From Onthophagus taurus (Eukaryota > Arthropoda > Insecta > Coleoptera > Scarabaeidae), in contig NC_091973.1 of the NCBI RefSeq assembly GCF_036711975.1, positions 19,406,001 through 19,470,000 on the forward strand: DNA of 64,000 nucleotides, given 5' to 3'. Made by a program: the position numbers and the translations under genes. Below the pieces are notes generated by a model. It had not been told where the DNA came from and did not search any database. It worked only from the letters and a program-made list of their open reading frames with translations. The stretch's first letter is position 1, and each line of letters begins with the position of its first letter. This document shows, piece by piece, positions 22,255 through 33,434 of the stretch.

Positions 22255-22526
22255 AGTTATGAGTTACAGCCGGGAGGTTGTATTTTTAAAAAATAACTTA
22301 TTTATTTGTTTCGTAATCGCGTACACCAAAAGACCCTTATGAAGTTACCTTAATGAATATTGAATTAACAATAATTTTTATTATTCGGAAACGAACCTTA
22401 TTTATACTCTTTTCTTATCTGTTTACAAAAAAGAAGTAATATGAGAAAGTCATTCATTATAAAAATACTATTCTACGTCTTATTATTATTATTTGTTTAT
22501 GACGGGGCACCTGCTACCACATAACT
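22255..22526 (-). repeat. 3' LTR of the errantivirus
   Basis: It is 272 bp with AGTTA to TAACT ends and flanked on its outer side by TATATATATATA. It matches 29408-29686 except for a 7-base gap and isolated differences. Confidence 0.92.
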
Positions 22527-24025
22527 CCTCCTTCCTTAAGTTCGGACTTCTTATCTTGAAGGACGACTGAAGATTTATCTTCTATTTTTAGGCTTCTTGA
22601 TAATTTTCTTTTCAAATAATATTTTCGTGATTTGATCACTGACAGTATTAATACAATAACAATAACAAAGTATAATATAACATAATGAGCTGTATTGTTA
22701 TGTTCTAAATTTAAATGTTTTTCTTGTAATTCTATATATATTTCCTTTAATTTAACAATGCTATGCTTTTCTGAATTAGTAACATTTATTATTCCAATAT
22801 AAAATTGATATTCTTTTAAAATTGTTTCATAATTTTGAATTATAATTTCATTAATTTGATATTTACAATCATTTGATTTTTTTATAATATAGGTACCTAA
22901 CATATACATGATATTTGACATTTTTATTACATTGTTCTCTCAATTTTTGTTCTTTGTTAGAAATTATAACATACATTTGTGGAGTTTCAATAAATGTTAA
23001 TGATTGAGATTCTATTCTTTTAAATGCACAATTTTGTATTTTTGATTGAGTAACTAATTCGAATTTACATTGATCTTTAGATTTTTGTTTTGTTTGTTCT
23101 GTACATAAATATTGATTTGGAATAATTTCTTTACATTGTTTATTTATTAACAAATAATCGTCTTTACCAATAGCAATATAATTATAATTATTTTCAATCA
23201 TATAAGTTTTGTTTTTAATTATTATTGGAATAGGGTACAAATTATACAATTGATACTGAACTGTTTCCACAATAGGAACTTGAATAATAAAATTGTATGT
23301 GTTTTGGTACCAATATGCCTTGATTTGAATTAAGCTTTCAATAATAAGAGTGTTTTCTACTAAAACGTTAAATGGAAATTTATGTTGTTCATCTAAATGA
23401 AATTGTTGTATTGCTTTAATTAATTCTTTCGGCTCTATTAACATAGCATGAAGAATATTCCTTTTAGCAAGATTAATTATTTCAATCAAATCACGTAATT
23501 TATTGGAAAAAGAGAGGAGACTCTCAGCTAATGTATTTATTTTATCTAATGTGAACAAATTCTCATTAGAATCCATTAAATTATTTAAATGTTTTTCAAT
23601 AATTATGAAGTTTGAATTTATTTTATTAGTAGTTTCATTTATTAGCTGGAAGTTTTTATTTATCATATTTCCATTTTTAATTAAATCATTTATAATATTA
23701 TCATATTTTTCTGCATCTTGTGCATCTAAGTTTCCCGTAATAAATTTAATTGCTGAACCTAAAAAGTTTGCTAGCCCTCTTTTCTTTCTAGAGGTTGGCA
23801 TTAATGTATTAATTTGATTTTGAACAATATCTTTCAATTCTATGATTACTTGTAATTTAATCCTATAATTATTATCTTTGTTTGATTTATTTTCCTTAAT
23901 AAATTCTAATGCATAATTACTTAAATAACGATTTATCTCTAAAACTCGTTTTAAATCTATTCTAATAAATATTTTAGCGGTACTTAAGGTGTTGTACGCT
24001 GTGCCTAAATTTATCGCGATTACTC
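22514..24025 (-). pseudogene. env: Errantivirus env (F-like membrane protein), frameshifted
   Basis: The minus-strand frame from about 24025 to 22869 codes an N-terminal part with a furin-type site (SRKKRG) followed by a hydrophobic Gly/Ala segment. This is the layout of baculovirus-F-like Env of errantiviruses, which mediates membrane fusion. A shift between 22869 and 22921 moves the rest into another frame (22514-22921), which holds a transmembrane segment (YVILYFVIVIVLILSVI) and a short basic tail. I see no clear signal peptide. The frame begins at the end of pol, consistent with a spliced subgenomic mRNA. As it stands the membrane anchor is cut off from the fusion part. Confidence 0.85.
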
Positions 24026-27000
24026 CGTTTGAATCGGTGACTCGCTCGATTGATACGATACATCTGGAAAAAGATGAATCTTAAGCTCTTGTGAATGTAC
24101 AATTTTTGTTTTTAATTTGGTTTTTGGATTTAAAGGTTGAATTTCGCATTTATTATGCTCTAACAATTTTGTAATGGTATAGGGACCATGATATAGGACA
24201 TTGGTTTTATTTCCCTTTTGCTGTGTTTTCCAGAATACTGTCCTACCGATTTTTAAAGGTTGACTTTTACGTTTTTCGTTTACTTTAGCTGTAATCTTTT
24301 CTTTGTTTTGAATTAATCGGTTAGATAAGCTTTCATATAATGCTTTGCTTAATAACCTATGTTGTTGTATGTAATCTTCATATAGTTTTGCCTGATAATC
24401 TAAATTTATAGTAAATTTGCTACTAGAATGAATAGATGAATTGTAAGCTAATAATGCTCTGTCCATAGCTTCATCTTTATTTAAATCTGGATGTATTAAT
24501 TTTAATATTCGAAAATGTTCATTTAACGTTGAATGTAAACGTTCTATGTCCGCGTTAGACTCATGATGACCTGGGGTACCAGTATGTAAATTTATTTGAT
24601 ATAATTTCATTAATTCCGCAATAACTTTATTTTTAAATTCGGTGCCATTATCAGAAATAATCCGTTTTGGTATGCCGAAATTTGAAAAGAATTTTATTAA
24701 CATTCGAGTAATTTCAATTGCTGTTCTGTCTTGCACTTTATATGCTTGTGCATATTTTGAAAATTTATCTATTAAGGTTAGAAACTGAAAATTATCTATT
24801 TTGAAAATATCTATGTGAATTATCTCAAATGGTTTAGAAGGTGTTTCTGTAATTTCTAATGCCGGTTTGTTTGGGTGTCTTTCGTATTTACATTTTTGAC
24901 ATATTTCACAGTTATTTATGAATTTAGCTACTTGTTGTTGTAAATTTTTCCAATGGAAATTTCTTTTTATTCTTTCAATTGTTTCTGTAATTCCGCGATG
25001 GTTTGTTTTACCTTCATGATTTTGTATAATGATTTCTAATTGTTTTTCATGGTCTTTTATTATTTCTACTCTTTTAGTGCATCGTGTTATTTTTAATGAA
25101 TTTCTGTTAAAATGATTTAAATAAATTTGACTTAAAAGCTTATAAATTTCGTCATTACAAAATACGTAAATATGATTTTCACCTGCGTAATCTTTCAATA
25201 CGTTAATTAATTCGTTTTTAGCTTTTTCGCGATTTAAATGTATTACATAAATTTTCTTTTGACCTAAAGTTATCTCAATATTACTCGGTAAATTATGGCT
25301 ATAGAAGAAAAATTGAATTGGTTTTATATCGATGGGATCATTGGATATTGGAATTAATTCCTCATGTTCGCTAACTTGGTTGCTATTAAGGCTACTACTA
25401 TATTCTGAACCTGCTTGTGCTTTTTCTGATTCTCTGTCACTAATTACATTGATTTCATCTAATTTTATTCTGCTTAAAGCGTCCGCATTACTATTAATTT
25501 TTCCTTTTTTATAAATTATTGTGTATTGATATTCTTGTAAATATACTTTCCATCTTTGCATTTTTAAATTATTATCTTTTAATTTGTGAAGCCACAATAA
25601 GGGTTTGTGATCGGTTACTAATGTGAAATGGGTGCCATAAATATAGGGCCTAAATTGTTTACATGCGTAAATTATTGCTAAGAATTCTTTTTCAATAGTA
25701 GAATAATTTATTTCGCTTTTAGATAGTGTTCGAGATGCATAAGCAATAGGTTTATCTTTTCCTATTGTGCCTTGGCTTAATATTGCGCCGATAGCATAAT
25801 TGCTCGCGTCTGTTGTTATAATAAAAGGTTTGTTGAAATCGGGGTATTGCAAAATAGGATCATTACATAAAAGTTCCTTACATTTTTTAAAACAATCAAT
25901 ATATTCTTTATTCAAAATAACCTGTTCATTTTTAGCTAAATATTTTGTCATTGGTTTTAGAATTTTTGCATAATCTTTAATAAATCGTCTATAATAACCT
26001 AATAAGCCGGTAAATGCTTTTATTTCTGTTTTTGTTTTAGGTATGGGATATTTCTTAATGCTTTCTATTTTGCTGGGGTCTGGTCTTACGCCTTTATCCG
26101 TAATCAAATGACCTAAATATTTGATTTCTTTCTTCAAGAATTCACATTTATTCAAATTAAGTTTTACACCGTTTTCTGAAAGTCTCTGAAATACTTGTTC
26201 TAATCTGTTTTTATGTTCTTGTAATGAAGTAGAGTAAATAATTATGTCATCTAAATAAATTTGACAAATATCGTCTGTTAATCCGCGTAAAATGTTATTC
26301 ATTGCTCTTTGAAAAGTGCTTGGAGCATTGCATAACCCAAAAGGCATGCGATTAAATTCATATAATCCTTTATCTGTAATGAAAGCTGTTTTATTTTTGT
26401 CTTCTTCTTTTACTTCAATTTGGTGGTAGCCTGAAGCTAGATCTAAACTTGTAAAATAATTTGCCCTGCCTAATCTATCTAATATTTCTGAAATGTTCGG
26501 TAATGGATATCTATCTTTAATTGTGTTTTCATTAAGCCTGCGATAATCTATCACTAATCGCCATTTTTGTTCGCCTGAATGATCTATTTTTTTAGGTAGC
26601 AAAGATATTGGTGATGCCCAAGGACTGTTACTATTTCTTATAATTCCATGTTTTAACATTTTATCAATTTGTTTATGTATTTCTACTTTATGTGCATACG
26701 GTTTTCTGTACGGTTTTTGATAAATTGGGGTTTCATTACTTAATTTAATTTCATGTTTAATATTTGAATGAAATGTTAACGGTAAATCATCGTGATGGAC
26801 AATATTTTTATATTTTAACATTAAGTTTGTTATCATATCTTTTTCTTCTTTATTTAAATGTGACGTACTTAATTGTTCTTTTATTGCCTGATTTTGCATT
26901 TGATTTATGTATCGTTCGTTTAATAACATATCTTTATTTGAATTTTGAAAATTAATCTCGTCAAATTTATCGTCTGGTATAGATTCTGATGTTAAATAAT

Positions 27001-27610
27001 TACAAGGAAATTGAATAGGATATTCGTTAAAATTTGCGATTTCTACTAATGTTTCGTGTTGGTTTACGGATACTAATGAATTTGGAATTTCTACACCTTT
27101 TAAAATTACTCTATAACTTACTAAAACTTCTCCATTATTAACTTGAATAGGTACTTTTACAATTTGTCTTGTTCTAGGTGATAGTTTAATTATGGGGTTA
27201 TTTAAATTAAAATCAATAGTGGTATATCTAGTTGTTAATTTGTTGGTTTTAAAATCTAAATTAGCTTGAAATTTTGATAGTAAATCGGATCCTATTAATC
27301 CATCATATTCAGAGTGAAATTCAACAATGTTGTATACATGTGTATCATATGGATCTTTAAATGTTTCTAAACTGGGGATTCTAATTTTATAACTATTTTT
27401 TGTAATTCCGTGCATAGTTTTTATATAATGTGGATCATAAATTAAATAACTCAGAAAATATTTTTTAACTAAACGTGGTGACATTATTGAAGATGTCGCA
27501 CCTGTGTCTAACAAGAATTTTGAATTATTTAATTCTGGAATAATTATATACGGTAATTTTGTTTCTTGTGTTACGTTTATTTCGAAGGTTTCGAACTGGT
27601 CGAGGCTTCT
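24020..27610 (-). CDS. pol: Errantivirus pol polyprotein
   Basis: A long open frame of about 1190 codons. It holds protease LLDTGATSS, RT with YLDDIIIYS and the FTSLDLASGYHQI segment, RNase H with TTDASNYAIGA and TDHKPL, and integrase with an H-H-C-C zinc domain (HRGITETIERI to CEICQKC) and DDE residues in IDIFK, SDNGTEF and ADIERLH. All catalytic residues I can check are present. The apparent first codon at 27514 is TTG, not ATG. The frame continues upstream and slightly overlaps the end of gag in another frame, so ribosomal frameshifting from gag is the likely route. It ends just as env begins. Confidence 0.92.
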   Translation of the reverse strand, partial: RSLDQFETFEINVTQETKLPYIIIPELNNSKFLLDTGATSSIMSPRLVKKYFLSYLIYDPHYIKTMHGITKNSYKIRIPSLETFKDPYDTHVYNIVEFHSEYDGLIGSDLLSKFQANLDFKTNKLTTRYTTIDFNLNNPIIKLSPRTRQIVKVPIQVNNGEVLVSYRVILKGVEIPNSLVSVNQHETLVEIANFNEYPIQFPCNYLTSESIPDDKFDEINFQNSNKDMLLNERYINQMQNQAIKEQLSTSHLNKEEKDMITNLMLKYKNIVHHDDLPLTFHSNIKHEIKLSNETPIYQKPYRKPYAHKVEIHKQIDKMLKHGIIRNSNSPWASPISLLPKKIDHSGEQKWRLVIDYRRLNENTIKDRYPLPNISEILDRLGRANYFTSLDLASGYHQIEVKEEDKNKTAFITDKGLYEFNRMPFGLCNAPSTFQRAMNNILRGLTDDICQIYLDDIIIYSTSLQEHKNRLEQVFQRLSENGVKLNLNKCEFLKKEIKYLGHLITDKGVRPDPSKIESIKKYPIPKTKTEIKAFTGLLGYYRRFIKDYAKILKPMTKYLAKNEQVILNKEYIDCFKKCKELLCNDPILQYPDFNKPFIITTDASNYAIGAILSQGTIGKDKPIAYASRTLSKSEINYSTIEKEFLAIIYACKQFRPYIYGTHFTLVTDHKPLLWLHKLKDNNLKMQRWKVYLQEYQYTIIYKKGKINSNADALSRIKLDEINVISDRESEKAQAGSEYSSSLNSNQVSEHEELIPISNDPIDIKPIQFFFYSHNLPSNIEITLGQKKIYVIHLNREKAKNELINVLKDYAGENHIYVFCNDEIYKLLSQIYLNHFNRNSLKITRCTKRVEIIKDHEKQLEIIIQNHEGKTNHRGITETIERIKRNFHWKNLQQQVAKFINNCEICQKCKYERHPNKPALEITETPSKPFEIIHIDIFKIDNFQFLTLIDKFSKYAQAYKVQDRTAIEITRMLIKFFSNFGIPKRIISDNGTEFKNKVIAELMKLYQINLHTGTPGHHESNADIERLHSTLNEHFRILKLIHPDLNKDEAMDRALLAYNSSIHSSSKFTINLDYQAKLYEDYIQQHRLLSKALYESLSNRLIQNKEKITAKVNEKRKSQPLKIGRTVFWKTQQKGNKTNVLYHGPYTITKLLEHNKCEIQPLNPKTKLKTKIVHSQELKIHLFPDVSYQSSESPIQTE

Positions 27611-28953
27611 AAACGAAAATTTACATTTTCTAATTCGTTGTCATTGTCGGGTTCTGAATTATCGTAAAATTCGTTATAATTTTCTTGTGAAAATTGTAGA
27701 TTGTCTGTACTGTCTTCAGTATCTACGTATTGAAAATATTGACCTGTATTTTCATCGTAAAATAAATTATCATTTGTGTCAAAATCTGATTGCACTGATT
27801 GGGTATCATTAGGAATTTCTACGTTATTTAACATATTTCTTGGTCTTTTTAATGGAAATTTCATTGCAGAGAATGAAGGATCTATATCCATCTTTTCTGG
27901 TTTTGGATAATTTTGTTTAAAAAATTGGTTTGATTGATTTTGAAATTGGTTTGGTTGATTTTGAAATTGGTTTGGTTGATTTTGAAAATTATTTGGAAAT
28001 TGATTTCGTTGAAATACTGGTCTTATATTTTTGCCTGAATTTGTTAATTGATATGTTTTATTAAATCCTTGTGATGGATATTGTTGTTTAAAGTTAAATT
28101 GATTTGGTGTTCTAAAATTTTGTTGAAAATTAAAAGGTTTTTCGGATGGAATTCGTACTGGAATAAATAATGGCTTTTTATAGTTAAAATTTTGATTTTG
28201 TGATTGCATTCTTAAATTTCCTGGAATTTTTGGAATTGTTTTTGGTGAATTTAAAGAATTCAATTGGGATGGTTGTTTACAAAGATAGAGCCAATTTTGT
28301 CTATCTAACACGTAAGACATCGCTTCTTCTAAACTTGTAGGGTTTTTATTATAAATTGTTTCGCCAAAACTTTCATTTTGCATTAAATTTCTCAAATAAG
28401 TTTTTAAAGCAGTTTGTTTATACATGTCTGATTTTAATGTACGCATCGCATCGTCTAGATTTTCTAATTTAACTTTAGTTAATAACAAGTTTAATGATTC
28501 CCTAATTCTGTTTCCTAAGCTGTATGGATTTTCGTCTTTAATTGGTGTTATGTGCATTAAGTCTGTTAAAAGACAATCTTCTGTTCTTTGATCAGAATAA
28601 TTCAAATTTAAACAAATTTTGATTTCCTGCCATGTTCTGAGCTCTCGAGAAGCAATTAAAGCTTGTGCCTCATTTATAAATTTACCTTTGATAATTTTAA
28701 TTATAAAAGAATTTATGGGATTATTTCGATCTACTGTATCATAATAAGTTCTAATAAATTCTTCGACAGATTCGATAAAAAGTGGTAAAACAATGGGGTT
28801 GCCATCAAAATTTGGTATGGCATTGACCTCTGTAGGTGTAATTGAAGCTCTTGTATAAGGCATTTCGGTATCAAAACGCAAATTTAGATTGTTTAAAGAT
28901 TCAATTAATGACTCAATAGTGGAAAAAGTAAAGTACTTACAATGTAATGCCAA
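27577..28953 (-). CDS. gag: Errantivirus gag
   Basis: The open frame contains FDGNPIVLPLFIESVEEFIRTYY and a capsid-like middle, then a C-terminal half rich in Asn, Gln and Phe with repeats of the kind NQPNQFQ. I find no CCHC zinc knuckle, as is usual for errantiviruses. The first codon of the frame is TTG. The first ATG giving a plausible start is MPYTRASITP at about 28866. A good splice donor (ATTGTAAGTA) lies just upstream at about 28937 and could serve the env mRNA. The product forms the particle core. Confidence 0.88.
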   Translation of the reverse strand: MALHCKYFTFSTIESLIESLNNLNLRFDTEMPYTRASITPTEVNAIPNFDGNPIVLPLFIESVEEFIRTYYDTVDRNNPINSFIIKIIKGKFINEAQALIASRELRTWQEIKICLNLNYSDQRTEDCLLTDLMHITPIKDENPYSLGNRIRESLNLLLTKVKLENLDDAMRTLKSDMYKQTALKTYLRNLMQNESFGETIYNKNPTSLEEAMSYVLDRQNWLYLCKQPSQLNSLNSPKTIPKIPGNLRMQSQNQNFNYKKPLFIPVRIPSEKPFNFQQNFRTPNQFNFKQQYPSQGFNKTYQLTNSGKNIRPVFQRNQFPNNFQNQPNQFQNQPNQFQNQSNQFFKQNYPKPEKMDIDPSFSAMKFPLKRPRNMLNNVEIPNDTQSVQSDFDTNDNLFYDENTGQYFQYVDTEDSTDNLQFSQENYNEFYDNSEPDNDNELENVNFRLEASTSSKPSK

Positions 28954-28959
28954 TAATCA

Positions 28960-29407
28960 AGTTGTATAAAATGATTTTCATTGAAATTTGGAAGTTTTCT
29001 TTCTTCGGGTTTTTTCTTTCTTCGGGTTTCCTTTCTTCGGGTTTTCTTAAAAACTAAGTTGTTTTCTTCTTTGCTTTCGTGTGTTCTTTCGTTTGTTCGG
29101 AGTTCACCGATTTGAGGTTTCTCCTGGGATGGGGGTTTTCGGATTTTCTTTACAGGAAATTTTATCACTGTTATCCTTTCTTTTTGATGCTGGGAAATTT
29201 TATCCACGGATCTGGGGGTTGTCGACAGTTCCAATTTGAGGTACTGTCTAGGTACTTCGTTGATACTTTTGTCGTTGAGGGCTGGAGTCAACGGCTCTGT
29301 TGGTTATCCGCACTCAAACAGTTTTGTTAAAAATCGATTGAAGTCAAATCAAAACGATTTTCGCGATCTCACTTCAAAACGATTACCGCGATCCTACTGA
29401 CTGCGCC
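28960..29407 (-). promoter_or_regulatory. Errantivirus leader and primer binding site
   Basis: Directly inside the 5' LTR is TGGCGCAGTCAGTAGGATC (minus strand), matching a tRNA-Ser type primer site. The leader carries three close copies of TTCTTCGGGTTT on the plus strand (about 28995-29045). A 128-codon frame across the leader (28905-29291) is low complexity and I do not treat it as a gene. Confidence 0.65.
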
Positions 29408-29686
29408 AGTTATGAGTTACAGCCGGGAGGTTGTATTTTTAAAAAATAACTTATTTATTTGTTTCGTAATCGCGTACAGCAAAAGACCCTTATGAAGTTA
29501 CCTTAATGAATATTGAATTAACAATAATTTTTATTATTCGGAAACGAACCTTATTTATACTCTTTTCTTATTTATTCTCTGTTTACAAAAAAGAAGTAAT
29601 ATGAGAAAGTCATTCATTATAAAAATACTATTCTACGTCTTATTATTATTATTTGTTTATGACGGGGCACCTGCTACCACATAACT
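29408..29686 (-). repeat. 5' LTR of the errantivirus
   Basis: It is 279 bp with AGTTA to TAACT ends, next to the primer site, and followed outside by TATATATATATA. It is the promoter end of the provirus. Confidence 0.92.
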
Positions 29687-29689
29687 TAT

Positions 29690-30367
29690 ATATATATAAA
29701 ATTTTTAGAAATACAGGTGATTCAAAAGTAGAGCATCAAAGTGAACCAACCCCATGTAGAACTGTTGATTTCAAGTCAAAAAATAAAAGAATATTATTTT
29801 TTCCAATTAGCTTCGGTTTTCGAGATAATCGGCTTCAAAGTTTCGTTATCAATGTCGGTGATATCAACTGAAAGTTTTATAAAAACAAAAAGTAACACAA
29901 ATTACACGTAGAAACAAATTTGAAATCGAAAATGAAGAATGAATTTTTTTCCTGTGAGAATCGTTCTTGAGATAATTACTTTTATTGTTTACTCCGGGGT
30001 AAAGGCTGTCCTAAACAAATAAAGCTTTGAGGTCGATTGTGTTGAAAACAAAAGCCGATTGGAAAAAATATTATTCTTTATTTTCGATTTAGAATTAATT
30101 TTTCTACCAGAAAAGTTAGCAACTTTTTGTTTTTATTGAACTTTTAGTTGTTATCCCCGACACCGACAACGAACTTTGAACTAGATTATTTCGAAAACAA
30201 AGGATCGTAAAAAATGTATTCTTTCATTTCGACTTCAAAAGTTCTATTTGGGGTTTCTTTGGTGCTTTACATTTGAACACTCAATTTCTCTGAGTTTTAT
30301 TAGTATCATATGAATCTATCCCTCCCAAGAAAACATGTAATACTTTTCACTTAGGTCTACTAGAAGA
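29690..30367. other. piggyBac internal noncoding sequence
   Basis: No gene seen. It lies between the errantivirus and the transposase frame and is expected to hold the piggyBac promoter and leader. Confidence 0.5.
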
Positions 30368-32107
30368 GTGACAAATCCGCTAAACTGGCTACTCAACGAT
30401 GATTCTGATTTAGAGAAAGAAAATCAGTGTGATGATGATGACAGTTCTGAAAGTGAAGATGAACAAATTAGTTACAGTGAGCATGACACAGAAAGCGAAC
30501 AGAACTATGACTCGGGGTCGAGTGAAGATAGCGATGAAAGTTCTGATGAGTCTATGTTACTGGACAATGACTATTTCATCGGAAAAGATAAAGATTGTGC
30601 CTGAAAAAAAAATGTTTTAGCCGTAATTCTAAGACTAAAGGAAAAACCATCATAACAACTCGTCCTGGGCCAAAAGGAGAAGCTAAGGGTGTTACAAGTG
30701 AATTATCTGCTTTTGAAAAAATTATTGACACCAATATAATTGACAATATTGTGACAATATATTGACTATACTAACATTTACATAAACTCTCAACCTGAAA
30801 AACATGAAAGAAAAAGAGATACAAAGGAAACATCGCATAATGAAATAGTGGCATTGTTAGGCTTACTCTACTTGATTGGCGCGAAGAAAGCTAATCATAC
30901 AAACGTGAGGGAACTCTGGGCTAAGGATGGCACAGGGATGCAGATCACAAGAGTAACAATGAGTAACAAAAGATTCCTCTTTTTATTGTCATGCCTTCGA
31001 TTTGATGACAAATCAACGAGAGACGAAAGAAAAGCTACCGATAAACTTGCTGCAATTCGAATGGTCCTTGATGGATTTGTGGACAATTGCAAGAGTAGTT
31101 ACAGTCTGAGTGAGTTTGTCACAATAGATGAAAAACTTCAAGCTTTTCGTGGTCGTTGCCGCTTTATCCAGTACATACCTAACAAACCAGCGAAGTATGG
31201 GATAAAGCTATTTGCCCTCACAGATGCTAAAACATTCTTCACTGGAAATGATGAAGTTTACTGTGGTAAACAGCCACCGGGTCCCTATGATGTAAGCAAC
31301 TCACCTTCAGATGTAGTTCGCAGACTTGTCCATCACATTGAGGGTACCAAGAGAAACATCACTACCGATAATTGGTATACTAATTATAACCTGGCAAAGT
31401 ATCTACTGGAGAAGAAATTAACATGTATCGGAACAATGAGAAAAAACAAACGGGAAATTCCCCCTGAATTTTTGCCTCAGAAAAATAGGCCCATCAATTC
31501 CTCATTGTTCGGATATCAAAAGGATGTTACTTTGGTATCGTATGTACCAAAGAAAAGTAAGGCTGTAGTGCTGCTTTCTACCATGCATGACAAAGGTGTC
31601 ATAGATGAAGAAACACAGAAGCCAGAAATAATCCTGGATTATAATTCTACAAAAGGAGGTGTAGATACCGTAGACCAAATGTGTAGTTATTATTCTGTTG
31701 CACGTATCACAAGGAGGTGGCCTTTAGTAATATTTTACAGTCTCTTGGACATAGCCGGTATAAATGCCCAAGTAATTTATTTTTCCAACAAAAAAATACC
31801 GAGGAGGTTATTTTTGAAGAACCTGGCATTTTTCCTTATGAAACCATATTTCATGGAAAGAGCTAAAGTGCATTCCCTGCCGGCAGATATCTCAATCTTC
31901 CTTCAACAATACAAAGGTCCTGAAGACAGAGTTGTCGAGGAGCCTTCTTTCAAGAGATGTGTTAGATGTGTGACATGTGGACGTGCAAAGAACGTAAATA
32001 CTACAATAAGATGTGGATCTTGTAACAACTTTGTTTGTAAGAAACATGTAAACATCACATATCTATGTGAAAAGTGTAAGGGTGTGGGGGACAGTGATTC
32101 AGAGTAA
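30368..32107 (+). pseudogene. piggyBac transposase, frameshifted N-part, long intact C-part
   Basis: The N-terminal piece (30368-30604) is an acidic Ser/Asp/Glu-rich stretch usual for piggyBac. Breaks at 30604-30848 interrupt the frame. From about 30848 a 419-codon frame holds the catalytic core: VTIDEKLQAFRGRC (Asp 94), ITTDNWYTN (Asp 173) and GGVDTVDQM (Asp 272, Asp 275), with YIPNKPAKYGIK between. The C-terminus is a Cys-rich zinc domain (CVTCGRAKN, CGSCNNFVCKKHV, CEKC) that binds transposon DNA in the family. Numbering is within this frame. It catalyses cut-and-paste movement at TTAA, but this copy is broken upstream of the core. Confidence 0.92.
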
Positions 32108-32480
32108 ATAAGTGAACAAATAACCACATTGATCAAAGAATCAATGGAATTATTCTAACAAGTGGTAACAACATTTATGAGTTCTCTGTTTAGTAATACA
32201 CATCCCAAAATAACATTATGAGTAAAGTAGTAGGGATTATTATTAAGATTTATACATTTAAGATATTTAAGTTTATAATAATAATTATTATTAATATTAG
32301 TTATTAAAAATAAAATAATATTACTAAAAATTATTTAGTATCAATTACAAAAGACCAGAACAAAAACCTAGACTTTAATATTCAATTCAAAGTAAGTAAT
32401 CTTGGAGGAAAGAGAAATGAAAAATGAAGCACACAGTGCGCCGCGCGAGTACTGGAGTAAAAATCTTAGCGCGAGTCCTG

Positions 32481-33434
32481 AACATGTTCGTGTTCATTTC
32501 GGCTAGATATTGGTTTACAGGTAATCAGCTAACGATGAATAATGATAAAACAGTATCAATGACCTTTTCACTAAAGCACACAGATAAAAGTTTGGATTCT
32601 GATGATAGTTTCAGATTTCTGGGCGTGCATGTTGACCCCGAACTTACCTGGAGTTTTCATGGCGAAGCTTTAGCTTCTCGTTTAAGCTCCTCTCTCGCCT
32701 TTTTGTTAAGACGTCTTTCTGAATTTTCTTCTACGGAGGTATTGCGCACAGCTTATTTTGCGCTTTTTCAGAGTCATCTTGGTTGCGGACTACTTGCCTG
32801 GGTACACGCCGCGATTAATAAAAGAATATTTAGTATAAAAAGAAGAGCCATTAGAAATATCGCCAAATTAAACTATACTGAAGACTGCCGCTCTTCTTTT
32901 ATCAATTTAAAAATTTTGACACTGCCTTCATTATATATCTTTGAATGTTTGAAATTTACAATGTTACTTCATTGTTAACTAAAAAAAAAAGGTGATTTTC
33001 ACAATTACAAAACTAGGAGGGGGGGGGGGGTGACATCCGACATGACGCATTGAGACTGACCAGATCTAGGAACGCCTATAATTATTATGGAGTAAAATTT
33101 TGTAATAGTCTGCCTGGTAGTTATAGAAATTTAACATTTACAGTTTTTGTAACTAGATTAAGGATGTTTTATTACGTAGAGCATATAACTGTATTGAAAA
33201 ATTGTCGAATGATTTACAGGCCTTTAAATGTGTTTAGTATAAGAACAGATTAACTTTTTCCCTGCCACTACTGTTCTGACACGGATTCTATGACTGTATT
33301 TGTTTTTATGTAAATGTTACGTGTAATATTTTATATATTATATTTTATTATATTTTACGCGTTGCTTGTATATTCTATATTGACGAATGTATGCCATCGG
33401 GTTATTATCATAATAATAAGATTATTATTATTAT
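32481..33434 (+). pseudogene. CR1/jockey-like LINE, 3' part
   Basis: Continues 20395-22066. The frame up to 32978 has the RT thumb (ARYWFTGNQLTMNNDKTVSM, FLGVHVDPELTWSFHG, HLGCGLLAWVHAA, KRRAIRNIA). The frame 33050-33253 has the typical C-terminus LTRSRNAYNYYGVKFCNSLP. A run of G near 33018 marks a frame break. The 3' end is an AT-rich tail with TAA/TTA repeats (33408-33434), then minus-strand LINE coding resumes. Confidence 0.85.

Larger units (their letters stand above)
22255..29686 (-). mobile_element. Errantivirus-type Gypsy (gag, pol, env) inside piggyBac
   Basis: LTRs 22255-22526 and 29408-29686 begin AGTTATGAG and end CATAACT and differ mainly by a 7-base indel. Flanking sequence is TATATATA on both sides, consistent with the TATA-type target of this group. 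The primer site TGGCGCAGTCAGTAGGATC next to the 5' LTR resembles the tRNA-Ser site of 17.6/297-type elements. gag and pol are open, and env has a frameshift. It is an insect endogenous retrovirus copy that looks young. Confidence 0.93.
22067..32480 (+). mobile_element. piggyBac transposon inside the LINE
   Basis: The left end follows a TTAA and starts CCTTCCAGGACTCGCGC. The right end at 32469-32480 reads GCGCGAGTCCTG, the inverse of the left terminal block. The expected last bases and a second TTAA are not present on the right, where sequence passes to AACATG, so that tip is mutated or deleted. A piggyBac transposase (30368-32107) lies inside. LINE RT coding is found on both sides. An errantivirus of 7.4 kb is inserted in its left part, so the piggyBac itself is about 3 kb. 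Confidence 0.8.

Noticed and set aside
28905..29291. 128-codon Lys/Glu-rich frame in the errantivirus leader
   Set aside because: Low complexity, partly made of a short repeat, and in the position of the untranslated leader.
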